Assembly (NCBI GenBank): GCA_002007295.1
Contig: LNZM01000099.1
Span: 1 to 64,000 of the forward strand
Length of the DNA stretch: 64,000 nucleotides
Direction of reading: 5' to 3'
Source: Candidatus Epulonipiscioides saccharophilum
GTDB lineage: Bacteria > Bacillota > Clostridia > Lachnospirales > Cellulosilyticaceae
The position numbers were made by a program, and so were the translations under genes. A model generated the notes under the pieces. The model was given only the letters and a program-made list of their open reading frames with translations, ran no database searches and had not been told where the DNA came from. Below are positions 1-9,955 of this stretch, piece by piece (the first letter of the stretch is position 1; the number at the start of each line of letters is the position of its first letter).

Positions 1-484
1 AAAGGCACTATCAAGTTAACAGGCTCAAAGGAAATACCTAAAGATATATGTAAAGATAGAATTATTGGAACGTGGAAAGTTAAGAATGTGGAGAGGTTAC
101 TATCTATGAAGCAGTGGTCTATAAGGATATATCCGAAATGACCTTAATCTTAATGAGAGTAGGGATAGAGTACCTATGAAACCAGGATAATAAGTGGTGG
201 AGGAAAAGTCCCAAGACGGTATTAAAATAATAATTAAAATTAAAGTAATCAAAGGTTCTTGTATGACTAACAGAGGTGATAGCCGAGAGGAGTAAACCGA
301 CTTTGACAGTGAAACATCATAAAGATTATAGATAAGGTAAATACTTTATGAGTTAAAGCTGGAAACTTTAAAATTAATAATTAACGATAAATATCGTTGG
401 AACGCCGTATGAGGTGAAAATCTCACGTACGGTGTGGAGCAGGGGAAAAGGTGGAGATAATATCAAATCCTTACCTATTGCTAT
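1..484 (+). mobile_element. 3' portion of a group II intron (domain V 401-435, domain VI about 447-478); 5' end lies outside the window
   Basis: Domain V fold readable directly: ACGCCGTA..TACGGTGT outer stem, GAGGT-GAAA-ATCTC inner stem with GAAA tetraloop and 2-nt AC bulge; followed by a DVI-like hairpin AGGT.GGA.GAT/ATC.TCC.ACCT and ...CTATTGCTAT, after which conserved flavoprotein coding sequence starts. Exact 3' splice site uncertain by several nt. Confidence 0.85.
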
Positions 485-1014
485 TAGCACCAGGCCATGG
501 GTTAATATTTGATGACATGAATTTTCCTAAATATAAGCATATGTATAAAAAATGGGCTAGCGTAACTCCTAAAAAAGATATAGACATTCTAATTGGTTAT
601 GTATCAGCCTATGGATATACAGAAAAAATAGCTGAGAAAATAGAAGCTATCGCACTAGCCAAGGATAAAAAAGTAGAAGTAATAAATTTAGAGGATACTA
701 AAGTAGAGGATTTTATGAAAAAGGTAGATTCTACCCGTGTACTTTTACTGGGATCAACTACAATTTTAAGTGATACATTACCGCAAATTTGGGCCGTACT
801 TTCTTCATTAAACGGAACAATAAATAAAGGACTAATAGCAGGTACATTTGGATCCTATGGATGGAGTGGAGAAGCTACAAAATTTATAACAGAAAGATTC
901 AATCAATTAAAATTAAAGCAACCGAGTCCACCATTAACTACAGTCTTTCAGCCATCGGATACCGACATGGAGAAGATAGAAGAGTTTACAAAATTAATAT
1001 TAGAATCTTTATAG
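485..1014 (+). CDS. C-terminal exon of an A-type flavoprotein / flavodiiron protein (end of metallo-beta-lactamase domain APGHG plus flavodoxin domain)
   Basis: LLAPGHGLIFDD...YKKWAS...DILIGYVSAYGYTEKIAEKI...GTFGSYGWSGEA is typical of flavodiiron proteins; the N-terminal part is missing and the intron sits immediately upstream. Confidence 0.8.
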
Positions 1015-1060
1015 AGAAGAACAGAAGAGTTTATAAAATTAGTGTTAGAATTTTTATAAA
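970..1060 (+). repeat. 44-bp imperfect tandem duplication of the flavoprotein gene 3' end
   Basis: gagaagatagaagagtttacaaaattaatattagaatctttata (970-1013) repeated as gagaagaacagaagagtttataaaattagtgttagaatttttata (1014-1058). Confidence 0.85.
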
Positions 1061-1067
1061 AAATAAA

Positions 1068-1092
1068 GGAATACTCTCATAAGGAGTATTCC
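1068..1092 (+). terminator. hairpin, possible terminator
   Basis: GGAATACT-ctcataagg-AGTATTCC inverted repeat between two converging genes; no strong U-run. Confidence 0.45.
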
Positions 1093-1130
1093 ACCTTATA
1101 AAAAGTATTCCTATTTGTTGATACATTTTA

Positions 1131-1352
1131 TTACTGATCAGAATATGAGTCATTGGATACCCTACCAAATAAGGTTAGAGCATAAATACCGCATATTCCG
1201 ATTATGGCGTAAATAACTCGGCTTACCCAACTTGCCCAACCTCCAAAAATTAGGGAGATTAAATCGAATTGGAAGAAGCCTATTAAGCCCCAGTTAATCG
1301 CACCAATGACCACAAAGGCCAAAGCTATATAATCGAAAGTTCTAGTATTCAT
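1131..1352 (-). CDS. DUF378 domain-containing small membrane protein
   Basis: 73 aa, AINWGLIGFFQFDLISLIFG...YAIIGICGIY motif typical of DUF378. Confidence 0.85.
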   Translation of the reverse strand: MNTRTFDYIALAFVVIGAINWGLIGFFQFDLISLIFGGWASWVSRVIYAIIGICGIYALTLFGRVSNDSYSDQ

Positions 1353-1457
1353 TTACCTGCCACCTTTCTTTTATTATTGCGATAATACTAGTATAAACAA
1401 AAAAAAAAAAAATAATCATTTAATGTGATGGTAGTTTAAACCAATTGGAGAAAGAGT

Positions 1458-2405
1458 ATGTCGTATAATAGATACAGTGATTTTTTAAAAAATAAGTTTG
1501 GCCAGAAGGTCTATAAAGTAACGTTAAACCAAGCTTTAACATGTCCAAATAGAGATGGAAACTGCGGTGAAGGAGGCTGCACTTATTGCGGTGAAAAAGG
1601 TGTAGGTTTTGAAACCGAGGATGAAAAGTTAAGCCTAAAAATGCAATTAGAAAATAATATAAATGTTATTAGCAAAAAGTATAATGCAAAAAAGTTTATT
1701 GCATATTTTCAAAACTACAGCAATACTTATACATCCTTAGAAAACTTCAGTCGAATGCTACAGCAAATAGAAGATCCAAGAATTGTGGCTGTGAGTATTT
1801 CTACAAGGCCGGATTGCATAAATGACCAGTATTTGGCCATATTAAAAGATTTCGAAACTAAAACTGGCTATAGCGTTTGTGTAGAATTGGGCCTCCAAAC
1901 AGTGAATTATCATACTTTAAAGAAAATTAATAGAGGTCATTCCTTAGCCGAGTTTATAGATGCTGTATTGAAAATTCAAAGATATGGATTTGAAACAGTG
2001 GTACACCTGATCTTAAATTTACCCTGGGATAATATGGACGATGTTATAGAATGTGCCAAAATTATTAGTGCATTAAATTTAACCTATGTCAAGTTGCATG
2101 CATTATATTTAGTAAAAAATACGATTATGGCAGAACAATTTTTAAATGGTGAGTTTAAACTAATTTCAGTGGAAGAATATAAAAAGAGAGTAATAACATT
2201 TTTAAGATATTTAAAAGAAGATATTGTTATTCAAAGAATAATTGGCCGGGTACCAGAAGACTATGCAGTATTTGCTAATTGGGGCATAAGTTGGTGGAAA
2301 ATCCATGATGAAATTATAGAAGAGATGGAAGTCAATAATTTTAAGCAAGGTGATTTATGTGATTATTTGAATGGTAAGGCATTAAAAAATAAGGTATTCG
2401 AATAA
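1458..2405 (+). CDS. TIGR01212-family radical SAM protein (YhcC-like)
   Basis: MSYNRYSDFLKNKFGQKVYKVTLNQALTCPNRDG..GGCTYC; family-typical start and radical SAM cysteines. Confidence 0.88.
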   Translation: MSYNRYSDFLKNKFGQKVYKVTLNQALTCPNRDGNCGEGGCTYCGEKGVGFETEDEKLSLKMQLENNINVISKKYNAKKFIAYFQNYSNTYTSLENFSRMLQQIEDPRIVAVSISTRPDCINDQYLAILKDFETKTGYSVCVELGLQTVNYHTLKKINRGHSLAEFIDAVLKIQRYGFETVVHLILNLPWDNMDDVIECAKIISALNLTYVKLHALYLVKNTIMAEQFLNGEFKLISVEEYKKRVITFLRYLKEDIVIQRIIGRVPEDYAVFANWGISWWKIHDEIIEEMEVNNFKQGDLCDYLNGKALKNKVFE

Positions 2406-2433
2406 AAGAACGATATAAAAGGTGAATCAGTAA

Positions 2434-4011
2434 GTGAAAAGAGAAAATAAAAAAAGCATGATAGAAGCAGAAAACAGGCCAGCCACAGAAAATAAGTTAG
2501 AAACAGAAAACAGACCAGTCACAGAAAATAAGTTAGAAGCAGAAAACAGGCCAGTCACAGAAAATAAGCTAGAAATAGAAAACAGGCCAGCGATAGAAAA
2601 TAAGTTAGAAGTAGAAAACAGGTCAGCGATAGAAAATAAGCTAGAATCAGAAAACAGGCTAAAAATAGAAGATAGGTTACCGGAAAAGTTTAAAGCAGAA
2701 ATGAAAAATTTATTGACCAAAGAGTATGATTTGTATATAAAATCTTTTTCAAGGCCAATATATAGAGGAATAAGAATTAATACAAACAAAGTTTCGTTAG
2801 CAAATTGGGAAAAAATCAATCCATTTAAGAATTTAAAGAATATACCATGGTGTGAAGAAGGTAAATATTATTTTGATGATAGGCCCGCCAAACATCCTTA
2901 TTATTCAGCCGGTTTATATTATATTCAAGAACCTAGTGCTATGGCCGTTGTTGCTCTACTGAGCATTAATCCGGAAGACTCTGTGTTAGATATGTGTGCA
3001 GCACCGGGTGGTAAAAGTACGCATGCATTAGCTAAACTAAATGGAACGGGTGTTTTAGTAGCAAACGATATAAGTTTTTCTAGGGCAAGAGTATTAGAAA
3101 AAAATTTAGAAACGTTTGGTTCCAAAAATACTATGATTATTAGTGAAGATCCGAAAAAGTTGATAACATCATGGAAAGCATATTTTGATAAAATTATCAT
3201 TGATGCACCATGCTCTGGTGAAGGCATGTTTAAAAAGGATGAAAAAGCTATTAAAAGTTGGCAGGATTTGGATAGAAGTTACTTTTGTGAGCAACAAAAA
3301 TCCCTTTTAGATGCTGCAGCTCAATTACTAAAACCCGGCGGAATGATGGTATATTCCACCTGTACTTTTTCAACTGAAGAAAATGAAGGTCGCATAGAGG
3401 AATTTTTGGCTGAGCATAATGAATTTGAAATAGTAAATATACCGTTAAATTTTGGTTTGTCTACGGGTCGCCTAAATGGGACTATTAGATTATGGCCACA
3501 TAAAGTGGATGCAGAAGGACATTTTGTGTGTTTACTTCAGAAAAAAATAAATAGCATTGTAGAGATTAACCGATTTAAAAACAATCAGAGTAAAAAAATT
3601 AAGGATGATCCGATATTAAAAGATTTTTTTGAAGCACATACACATATGAATCTTAATCAATTGATACTAGAACATAATGGAAAAATTTACGCTGTAAATG
3701 ATAATTTTCCACCGACATTAAAAATTAGAACTCTCCGAAGTGGTTTATTTTTAGGAGAGTTAAAAAATAAGAAATCCTTTGTGCCATCTCATTCATTGGC
3801 TATGTCATATTCAAAAGATTTTTTTAAAAATGTGATCTCATTTTCATCCAAGACTAATCTAATAGAAGTAGAAAAATATTTAAAAGGAGAAACACTATTT
3901 AGTGATGTTATTAACGGATACCATATAATTTGTGTAGACGATTATCCTTTAGGCTGGGTAAAAGCATTGAACGGTGTATTAAAGAATAAATATCCACCTA
4001 GTAGAATGTAG
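2434..4011 (+). CDS. NOL1/NOP2/Sun (RsmB/RsmF)-type rRNA cytosine-C5 methyltransferase with a repetitive N-terminal extension
   Basis: VLDMCAAPGGKSTHALA, IIDAPCSGEGMFKKDEKA, MVYSTCTFSTEENE motifs. Confidence 0.88.
   Translation: MKRENKKSMIEAENRPATENKLETENRPVTENKLEAENRPVTENKLEIENRPAIENKLEVENRSAIENKLESENRLKIEDRLPEKFKAEMKNLLTKEYDLYIKSFSRPIYRGIRINTNKVSLANWEKINPFKNLKNIPWCEEGKYYFDDRPAKHPYYSAGLYYIQEPSAMAVVALLSINPEDSVLDMCAAPGGKSTHALAKLNGTGVLVANDISFSRARVLEKNLETFGSKNTMIISEDPKKLITSWKAYFDKIIIDAPCSGEGMFKKDEKAIKSWQDLDRSYFCEQQKSLLDAAAQLLKPGGMMVYSTCTFSTEENEGRIEEFLAEHNEFEIVNIPLNFGLSTGRLNGTIRLWPHKVDAEGHFVCLLQKKINSIVEINRFKNNQSKKIKDDPILKDFFEAHTHMNLNQLILEHNGKIYAVNDNFPPTLKIRTLRSGLFLGELKNKKSFVPSHSLAMSYSKDFFKNVISFSSKTNLIEVEKYLKGETLFSDVINGYHIICVDDYPLGWVKALNGVLKNKYPPSRM
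2463..2680 (+). repeat. 36-bp (12-aa) tandem repeat, about 6 copies, inside the methyltransferase N-terminus
   Basis: Repeated ENRPVTENKLEA-like units; nt unit gaaaataagttagaagcagaaaacaggccagtcaca. Confidence 0.9.
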
Positions 4012-4105
4012 AATGCTAACAGAATGTAGAACGCTATAGAATATAGAACGTTATAGAATGTAGAACGCTAATATAATATAGAATACTAATAAAATATAGA
4101 ATACA
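4005..4105 (+). repeat. degenerate short tandem repeats (tagaatgtagaacgcta-like)
   Basis: Repeated tagaatgctaacagaatgtagaacgctatagaatatagaacgttatagaatgtagaacgctaata downstream of the methyltransferase stop. Confidence 0.7.
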
Positions 4106-4175
4106 AAAGAGTGATAAAAATCTGCCGAAACTAAATAACTAAGACTGGGATTTTAAAACTAGAAAGGAAAAAAAT

Positions 4176-4829
4176 ATGAAGTATGAAGCAGTAATTTTTG
4201 ATTTGGATGGCACGCTAATAGATTCGATGTGGGTTTGGGAGCAAATAGACATTGATTTTTTACAAAACAAAGGACACAAAATAGATGACGAAGTAATAAA
4301 AAAGATAGAAGGTGCTGGATTCACAGAAACTGCTATATTTTTCAAGGAATATTTTAACCTAGATATGAGTGTAGATCAGATAAAGCAAATTTGGTGCGAA
4401 ATGGCTATCAAGCTATATACCGATAAAGTACAGATGAAGCCTGGTGCGCTAGAATTTTTGCAATATTTAGATGCTAACAAAATTAAAATGGCAATAGCAA
4501 CAAGTAACAGTCGAGAAATTACAGAAGCTATTTTACAAAAGCATGAGATAGAAAAATATTTTGAAACCGTAGTAACTTCATGTGAAGTTGAAAAGGGTAA
4601 ACCACATCCATTTGTATATTTAAAAACGGCCGAAATATTGGATGTAGCACCGGGTAGATGCTTGGTTTTTGAAGATATTCCAAACGGTATTATTGCAGCT
4701 AAAGACGCTGGTATGACTGTCTTTGGTATAGAAGATGTCCAGTACGAAAATGTGAAGAAAAGAGCAAAAGAATTATCCGATAGATGGGTTGCCGATTATT
4801 ATGAAGTATTAGAAATTTTTAAGGAGTAG
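4176..4829 (+). CDS. HAD-family hydrolase (beta-phosphoglucomutase-like phosphatase)
   Basis: VIFDLDGTLIDSM, TSNSRE, GKPHPFVY, VFEDIPNGIIAAKDAGM. Confidence 0.9.
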   Translation: MKYEAVIFDLDGTLIDSMWVWEQIDIDFLQNKGHKIDDEVIKKIEGAGFTETAIFFKEYFNLDMSVDQIKQIWCEMAIKLYTDKVQMKPGALEFLQYLDANKIKMAIATSNSREITEAILQKHEIEKYFETVVTSCEVEKGKPHPFVYLKTAEILDVAPGRCLVFEDIPNGIIAAKDAGMTVFGIEDVQYENVKKRAKELSDRWVADYYEVLEIFKE

Positions 4830-4832
4830 ATA

Positions 4833-6602
4833 ATGTTTTTACCAATAAGCAAAGAAGATTTAAATTTAAGAAATATAGAACAACTAGATTTTATTATCAT
4901 TACCGGAGACGCATACATCGATAGTCCATCTTTTGGTACTGCAATAATAGGTCGAACTTTAGAAAGATTCGGATATTCTGTAGGTATTATCTCGCAGCCG
5001 AATTGGAACAATGAAGCAGACTTTAAACAACTCGGCCAGCCAAAATTGGCTTTCCTGATAAACTCTGGTAACATGGATTCCATGGTTAATCATTACACCG
5101 TAAATAAAAAACGTAGACAAAAAGATTCATACACGCCAGGTGGCCAAATAGGAAAAAGGCCGGATCGGGCTGTTATAGTTTATTCTAATTTAGTAAGAAA
5201 AATTTATAGGGATATACCAATTATTATTGGTGGAATAGAAGCCAGCCTAAGAAGATTAGCACATTATGATTATTGGGACAACAAAGTAAGAAAATCTATC
5301 CTGATTGACTCGGCTGCAGATTTATTATTATATGGTATGGGCGAACGTTCGGTTATAGAATTAGCTCAAGCACTGGAAAGTGGCTTAAACATAAACGATA
5401 TCACTTTTATACATGGAAGTGCATTTAAAACGAAAAATATAGCAAATGTATATGATAAAATTTTCTTACCAACTTTTAAAGAAGTAAGTTCGGATAAAAT
5501 ACAGTTTGCAAAAAGTTTTGTTATTCAAGAACAAAATTCAGATCCATATAAGGCCAAACCATTAATCGAAGAATATGAACAAGGTTGGTTTGTTGTCCAA
5601 AATTTACCGGCTGAGCCTCTATCTACATTGGAATTAGACGATGTATATGAGATGGACTTTGAAAATGAGGCCCACCCTAGTTATACAGAAGAAGTTCCGG
5701 CCTTAAGCGAAACCCAATTCAGTATAACAAGTAATCGGGGTTGCTTTGGAAGCTGCAGCTTTTGTGCTCTTACCTTTCATCAAGGCCGAATTGTGCGGGG
5801 TAGAAGTACCGAGTCTATGCTAAAAGAAGCCGTTAAGATGACTGAGCATAAAAATTTTAAAGGTTATATCCATGACGTTGGTGGACCAACCGCTAACTTT
5901 CTAAAAGAACAATGTAAAAATGCTAATAAACTTGGAACGTGTACAAATAAGAAATGTCTACATCCAACCCCCTGTAAATCTTTAGATGTAAACCATGAAA
6001 ATTATCTGATTACTTTGCGTAAAATGAGAAATCTAGATAACGTAAAAAAGGTATTCATTAGATCTGGTATAAGATATGATTATTTGCTTTTGGATAAAAA
6101 TAATAAAAAATTTATAAAAGAGATAGCACAAAATCATGTAAGTGGACAACTAAGGATAGCCCCCGAACATATTTCAGATAATACATTAAAGTTTATGGGT
6201 AAACCTAAAAAAGAAGTTTATGAAAAGTTCGTTGCAGAATTTAATAAAGCATCCAAAGACTGTAATAAAGAACAATACGTGGTGCCTTATTTTATGAGTT
6301 CTCATCCGGGTACAACCCTTTTAGATGCCTTAGAATTGGCTTTGTATTTGAAAAAAACTGGTCAAAATCCAGAACAAGTTCAAGACTTTTATCCAACTCC
6401 TTTTACTTTGGCCACCTGCATGTATTACACAGAATTAAATCCGTATGATTTAAAAAAAGTTTATGTTGCTAAATCTAGAGAAGATAAAGCGCTCCAACGT
6501 GCACTCTTACAGTATTACAAAAAAGAAAATAGATCATTAGTGCACAAAGCTTTAAAACTGCTAGGTAAAGAAAAATTAGCTAAAGATTTATTTAAAAATT
6601 AA
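4833..6602 (+). CDS. YgiQ-family radical SAM protein
   Basis: MFLPISKEDL..., FIIITGDAYIDSPSFGTAIIGRTLE, SNRGCFGSCSFCALTFHQGR. Confidence 0.92.
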   Translation: MFLPISKEDLNLRNIEQLDFIIITGDAYIDSPSFGTAIIGRTLERFGYSVGIISQPNWNNEADFKQLGQPKLAFLINSGNMDSMVNHYTVNKKRRQKDSYTPGGQIGKRPDRAVIVYSNLVRKIYRDIPIIIGGIEASLRRLAHYDYWDNKVRKSILIDSAADLLLYGMGERSVIELAQALESGLNINDITFIHGSAFKTKNIANVYDKIFLPTFKEVSSDKIQFAKSFVIQEQNSDPYKAKPLIEEYEQGWFVVQNLPAEPLSTLELDDVYEMDFENEAHPSYTEEVPALSETQFSITSNRGCFGSCSFCALTFHQGRIVRGRSTESMLKEAVKMTEHKNFKGYIHDVGGPTANFLKEQCKNANKLGTCTNKKCLHPTPCKSLDVNHENYLITLRKMRNLDNVKKVFIRSGIRYDYLLLDKNNKKFIKEIAQNHVSGQLRIAPEHISDNTLKFMGKPKKEVYEKFVAEFNKASKDCNKEQYVVPYFMSSHPGTTLLDALELALYLKKTGQNPEQVQDFYPTPFTLATCMYYTELNPYDLKKVYVAKSREDKALQRALLQYYKKENRSLVHKALKLLGKEKLAKDLFKN

Positions 6603-6688
6603 TATACAATATTATGTATAAAGTTTCATAAATATGGCAATGAATTATATATTAACGTTATGTCATGTAGCAAAGGAGAATTCCTAAT

Positions 6689-7372
6689 ATGATAAGACTG
6701 CATGAAAAATTTGCAAGATCTAATATAGACGAAATGGATGATCTAGATCTTTTAGCTATTATTTTAAGGGCACGGCCAGAAGATAAAGATCTAATGAGTA
6801 TTTTTGACATATTATTAAAGGATCCAAATGGTAATAACAATTTAAATTCGCTTAAACATTGGGATTATAAAAAACTTAAATCTTTAGATGGTATAGGCGA
6901 ATTACGGACAGTGGAAATAGCCACCTTAATAGAATTAGCTAAAAGAATTTATAGAAGCAAAACCAGAGTATATGAATTTAAAAATCCGGAAGACGTTGCA
7001 GATTTTTTTATAGAAGACTTTGAAAACTTGCATAAAGAAACATTTTACGCATTATATTTGGATATTAAATTAGGTCTTATAAAAAAGCATTGTATATCCA
7101 TGGGTACATTGACTGCAACGATAGTACACGCAAGGGATGTCTTTGCACCTGCTATAGAACTTTGTGCTAATTCAATTATAATGGTTCATAATCATCCAAG
7201 TGGTAATCCAGAGCCTAGCGAGCAAGATATTTTAGTTACCAGAGATTTACAATTTATTGGTGAAATGCTACGATTGCCTATTATTGATCATATAATAGTA
7301 GGACATGATGATTTTAGAAGTCTTAGAAACATGGGTTTGTTTGATGATAAAGAAAAATTATTTAATAATTAA
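6689..7372 (+). CDS. radC: RadC family protein (JAB/MPN domain)
   Basis: [16 protein letters not shown] motif, position upstream of mreB. Confidence 0.9.
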   Translation: MIRLHEKFARSNIDEMDDLDLLAIILRARPEDKDLMSIFDILLKDPNGNNNLNSLKHWDYKKLKSLDGIGELRTVEIATLIELAKRIYRSKTRVYEFKNPEDVADFFIEDFENLHKETFYALYLDIKLGLIKKHCISMGTLTATIVHARDVFAPAIELCANSIIMVHNHPSGNPEPSEQDILVTRDLQFIGEMLRLPIIDHIIVGHDDFRSLRNMGLFDDKEKLFNN

Positions 7373-7395
7373 TTATTAATTATATGGAGGGAATT

Positions 7396-8409
7396 ATGTT
7401 TGGTAAAGATATGGGTATAGATTTAGGAACAGCCAATACTCTAGTTTTTGTAAGAGGGCGAGGTATTGTAGTAAATGAACCTTCTGTAGTAGCTATTAAG
7501 GAACGAACTAATCAAATTTTAGCCGTAGGAGACGAAGCTAAACAAATGATAGGTCGTGTGCCAGGCAATATAGTTGCTATTCGTCCATTAAGGGATGGTG
7601 TTATAGCCGATTTTAATACGACAGAAGCAATGATAAGATATTTTATAGGTAAGGCTCAGAAGCAATCGTTTTTTTCTATTAAGCCTCGAGTCGTTGTTTG
7701 CGTACCTTCGGGAGTAACCACTGTGGAAAGGCGTGCAGTAGAAGAGGCAACTATTAAAGCTGGCGCTAAACAAGCTTTAATCATGGAAGAGCCCATGGCA
7801 GCCGCTATTGGTTCTAATCTGCGAGTAGAGGAGCCAAATGGTAACATGGTCGTAGATATTGGTGGCGGAACTACTGATGTTGCCGTTATTTCTTTGGGTG
7901 GCATCGTGGCTAGTAAATCTCTTAGAATAGCCGGTGATGAGTTTGACGAATATATTGTTTCTTATATAAAGAAAGAATATAATTTGATGATCGGTGAGCG
8001 AACTTCTGAACAAATTAAGATGACCATTGGTGCCGCCTTAGAATCTGAAAAAGACGCTAAAACAATGGAAATAAGAGGTCGTGATTTGGTTACGGGCTTA
8101 CCTAAAATTTTAGCTATATCTTCTGGTGAAATTACAAACGCAATTAAAGAGCCAGTAACAGCGATAATAGAAGCAATTAAAGCTACTTTAGAAAAAACCC
8201 CCCCAGAATTAGCAGCAGACATAATGGAAAGTGGTATAGTTTTAACCGGTGGCGGTGCTCTTCTTAGTGGTTTGGATACTTTAATAAGTTTAGAAACAGG
8301 CATGCCAGTTCGTGTTGCTGACGAACCCTTAGATTGTGTTGCCAGAGGGACTGGATTAGCTTTAGAAAATATTGAAAAATGGTCTGGATTATTTGAAGAT
8401 GACAAATAA
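7396..8409 (+). CDS. mreB: rod shape-determining protein MreB
   Basis: [36 protein letters not shown] ggaggg upstream of ATG 7396. Confidence 0.95.
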   Translation: MFGKDMGIDLGTANTLVFVRGRGIVVNEPSVVAIKERTNQILAVGDEAKQMIGRVPGNIVAIRPLRDGVIADFNTTEAMIRYFIGKAQKQSFFSIKPRVVVCVPSGVTTVERRAVEEATIKAGAKQALIMEEPMAAAIGSNLRVEEPNGNMVVDIGGGTTDVAVISLGGIVASKSLRIAGDEFDEYIVSYIKKEYNLMIGERTSEQIKMTIGAALESEKDAKTMEIRGRDLVTGLPKILAISSGEITNAIKEPVTAIIEAIKATLEKTPPELAADIMESGIVLTGGGALLSGLDTLISLETGMPVRVADEPLDCVARGTGLALENIEKWSGLFEDDK

Positions 8410-8436
8410 AGTCGATAAAAAGTAAGGAGTGCTAAA

Positions 8437-9285
8437 ATGAAATTGGCACCAAATTTATCCCCAAATGTTAAAAAAAGTTTTATATTGATATTAGCGGTCA
8501 TAATTATACTTTCATCAGCTTTTATAAAGTTTGGTAATATTAATTTGACTATGTTATTAGGTACTTTAGATGATATCTTAACATATCCTGTAGAAAAAAT
8601 TATAAATAGTATAGAAAACGGATTTAGCGATTTTTATAAATATTTTGAAAATATAGAAGAAGCAGAATCAACTATTAAAAATTTAAAATATGAAAATGAT
8701 AAACTACTTCATGATAATACTCAACTAGAGCAACTTAGGGAAGAAAACATTTTACTAAAAGAATTATTGGACATGCATAATAGATATACTATGTATCCAT
8801 CTGTAGGAGCAAATGTAATAGGAAAAGATCCTGGAAACTGGTATAAATCTTTTAATATAGATAAGGGCAGTACTATGGATGTACATGAAAATGATATTGT
8901 ACTTGCTAATGGAGGATTAGTTGGTATAGTTAGTAGTAACGGACCATTCTCAGCCACTGTATTATCTATTATAGACGATAGAAGTTCTATAAGTATTGAA
9001 TTGATGCGAACAGGGGAAACAGGAATTTTAAATGGGCAGATTGAATTATCTAATAAAGGTTTATTAAGTTTAGAAGTAGATATAAATACGGACATAATAG
9101 TAGGAGATAGAATAATAACATCACATATTAGTGATAAATTTCCACCGGGAATTTTAGTAGGAGAAATCATAGATGTGACAAGAACAAATAACGGTTTAGT
9201 ACAAAATGCTATTGTAAAGCCAGTGGTAGACTTTCAAAGCCTTAAATATGTATTATTAATAAAAAAAAATGAGGAATTATATTGA
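8437..9285 (+). CDS. mreC: rod shape-determining protein MreC
   Basis: Position after mreB; coiled-coil then ANVIGKDPGNWYKSFNIDKGS. Confidence 0.92.
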   Translation: MKLAPNLSPNVKKSFILILAVIIILSSAFIKFGNINLTMLLGTLDDILTYPVEKIINSIENGFSDFYKYFENIEEAESTIKNLKYENDKLLHDNTQLEQLREENILLKELLDMHNRYTMYPSVGANVIGKDPGNWYKSFNIDKGSTMDVHENDIVLANGGLVGIVSSNGPFSATVLSIIDDRSSISIELMRTGETGILNGQIELSNKGLLSLEVDINTDIIVGDRIITSHISDKFPPGILVGEIIDVTRTNNGLVQNAIVKPVVDFQSLKYVLLIKKNEELY

Positions 9286-9797
9286 AGTTACGATGGTTCA
9301 TAACAATAAGTATACTAATATTTAGTTTTACGTTACAAAATACTTTAGGCGATTCAATAAGGATAGCAGATATTGCTCCTAATTTTTTAATTATGATAGT
9401 AGTAGCATTTTCTATTTTACGTGGAGAAAAAGAAGGTGCTATAATTGGATTTTTAGCTGGCTTTATTTATGATATTCCTTATAACTATATCTTTGGAATG
9501 TATACTATAATATATATGTCTATAGGCTATATATGCGGAAAGTTACATCCATTTTGCTATAGAGAGAACAGAATATTACCACTTATGTGTACTGTTTTTT
9601 CTAGTTTATTTTTTAGTAGTGTAAATATATTAAGATTTGTTCTTATAGGAAACATAAACTTTTCGTATTTTTATTTACGTATAGTCTTACCAGAACTTGT
9701 ATATACTACTTTATTAACTTTGGTAGTTTATAGATGTATCTATTTTATAAATTCAAAATTGGAAGAACATGAAAAAAAATCACGCCATTTATTTTAA
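9282..9797 (+). CDS. mreD: rod shape-determining protein MreD
   Basis: Hydrophobic 171-aa protein, overlaps the mreC end, synteny. Confidence 0.85.
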   Translation: MKLRWFITISILIFSFTLQNTLGDSIRIADIAPNFLIMIVVAFSILRGEKEGAIIGFLAGFIYDIPYNYIFGMYTIIYMSIGYICGKLHPFCYRENRILPLMCTVFSSLFFSSVNILRFVLIGNINFSYFYLRIVLPELVYTTLLTLVVYRCIYFINSKLEEHEKKSRHLF

Positions 9798-9955
9798 AAC
9801 TAAGTATAGGCTTAAAGACGATAATCATAATCTTTATTTTTTTTATATATGATAAGTCTACAATAAGCCTATCTTTGTGTTTTTTAAATAAAAATATTAA
9901 TTAAAGATGCTATGGAAAAATGTAACATTGTTTTTGAATAACACAGGGGGGTAAA

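Noticed and set aside
1-141. Intron-encoded protein C-terminus (KGTIKLTGSKEIPKD...)
   Set aside because: No reverse transcriptase/maturase or endonuclease motif can be recognised; may be spurious translation of intron RNA domains.
861-1082. ORF overlapping the flavoprotein in another frame
   Set aside because: Out-of-frame reading of the flavodiiron gene and its duplicated tail; no family features.
2427-2819. Antisense ORF (130 aa, FSVTGLFSASNLF repeats)
   Set aside because: It is the reverse complement of the 36-bp coding repeat in the methyltransferase gene; repeat-driven open frame.
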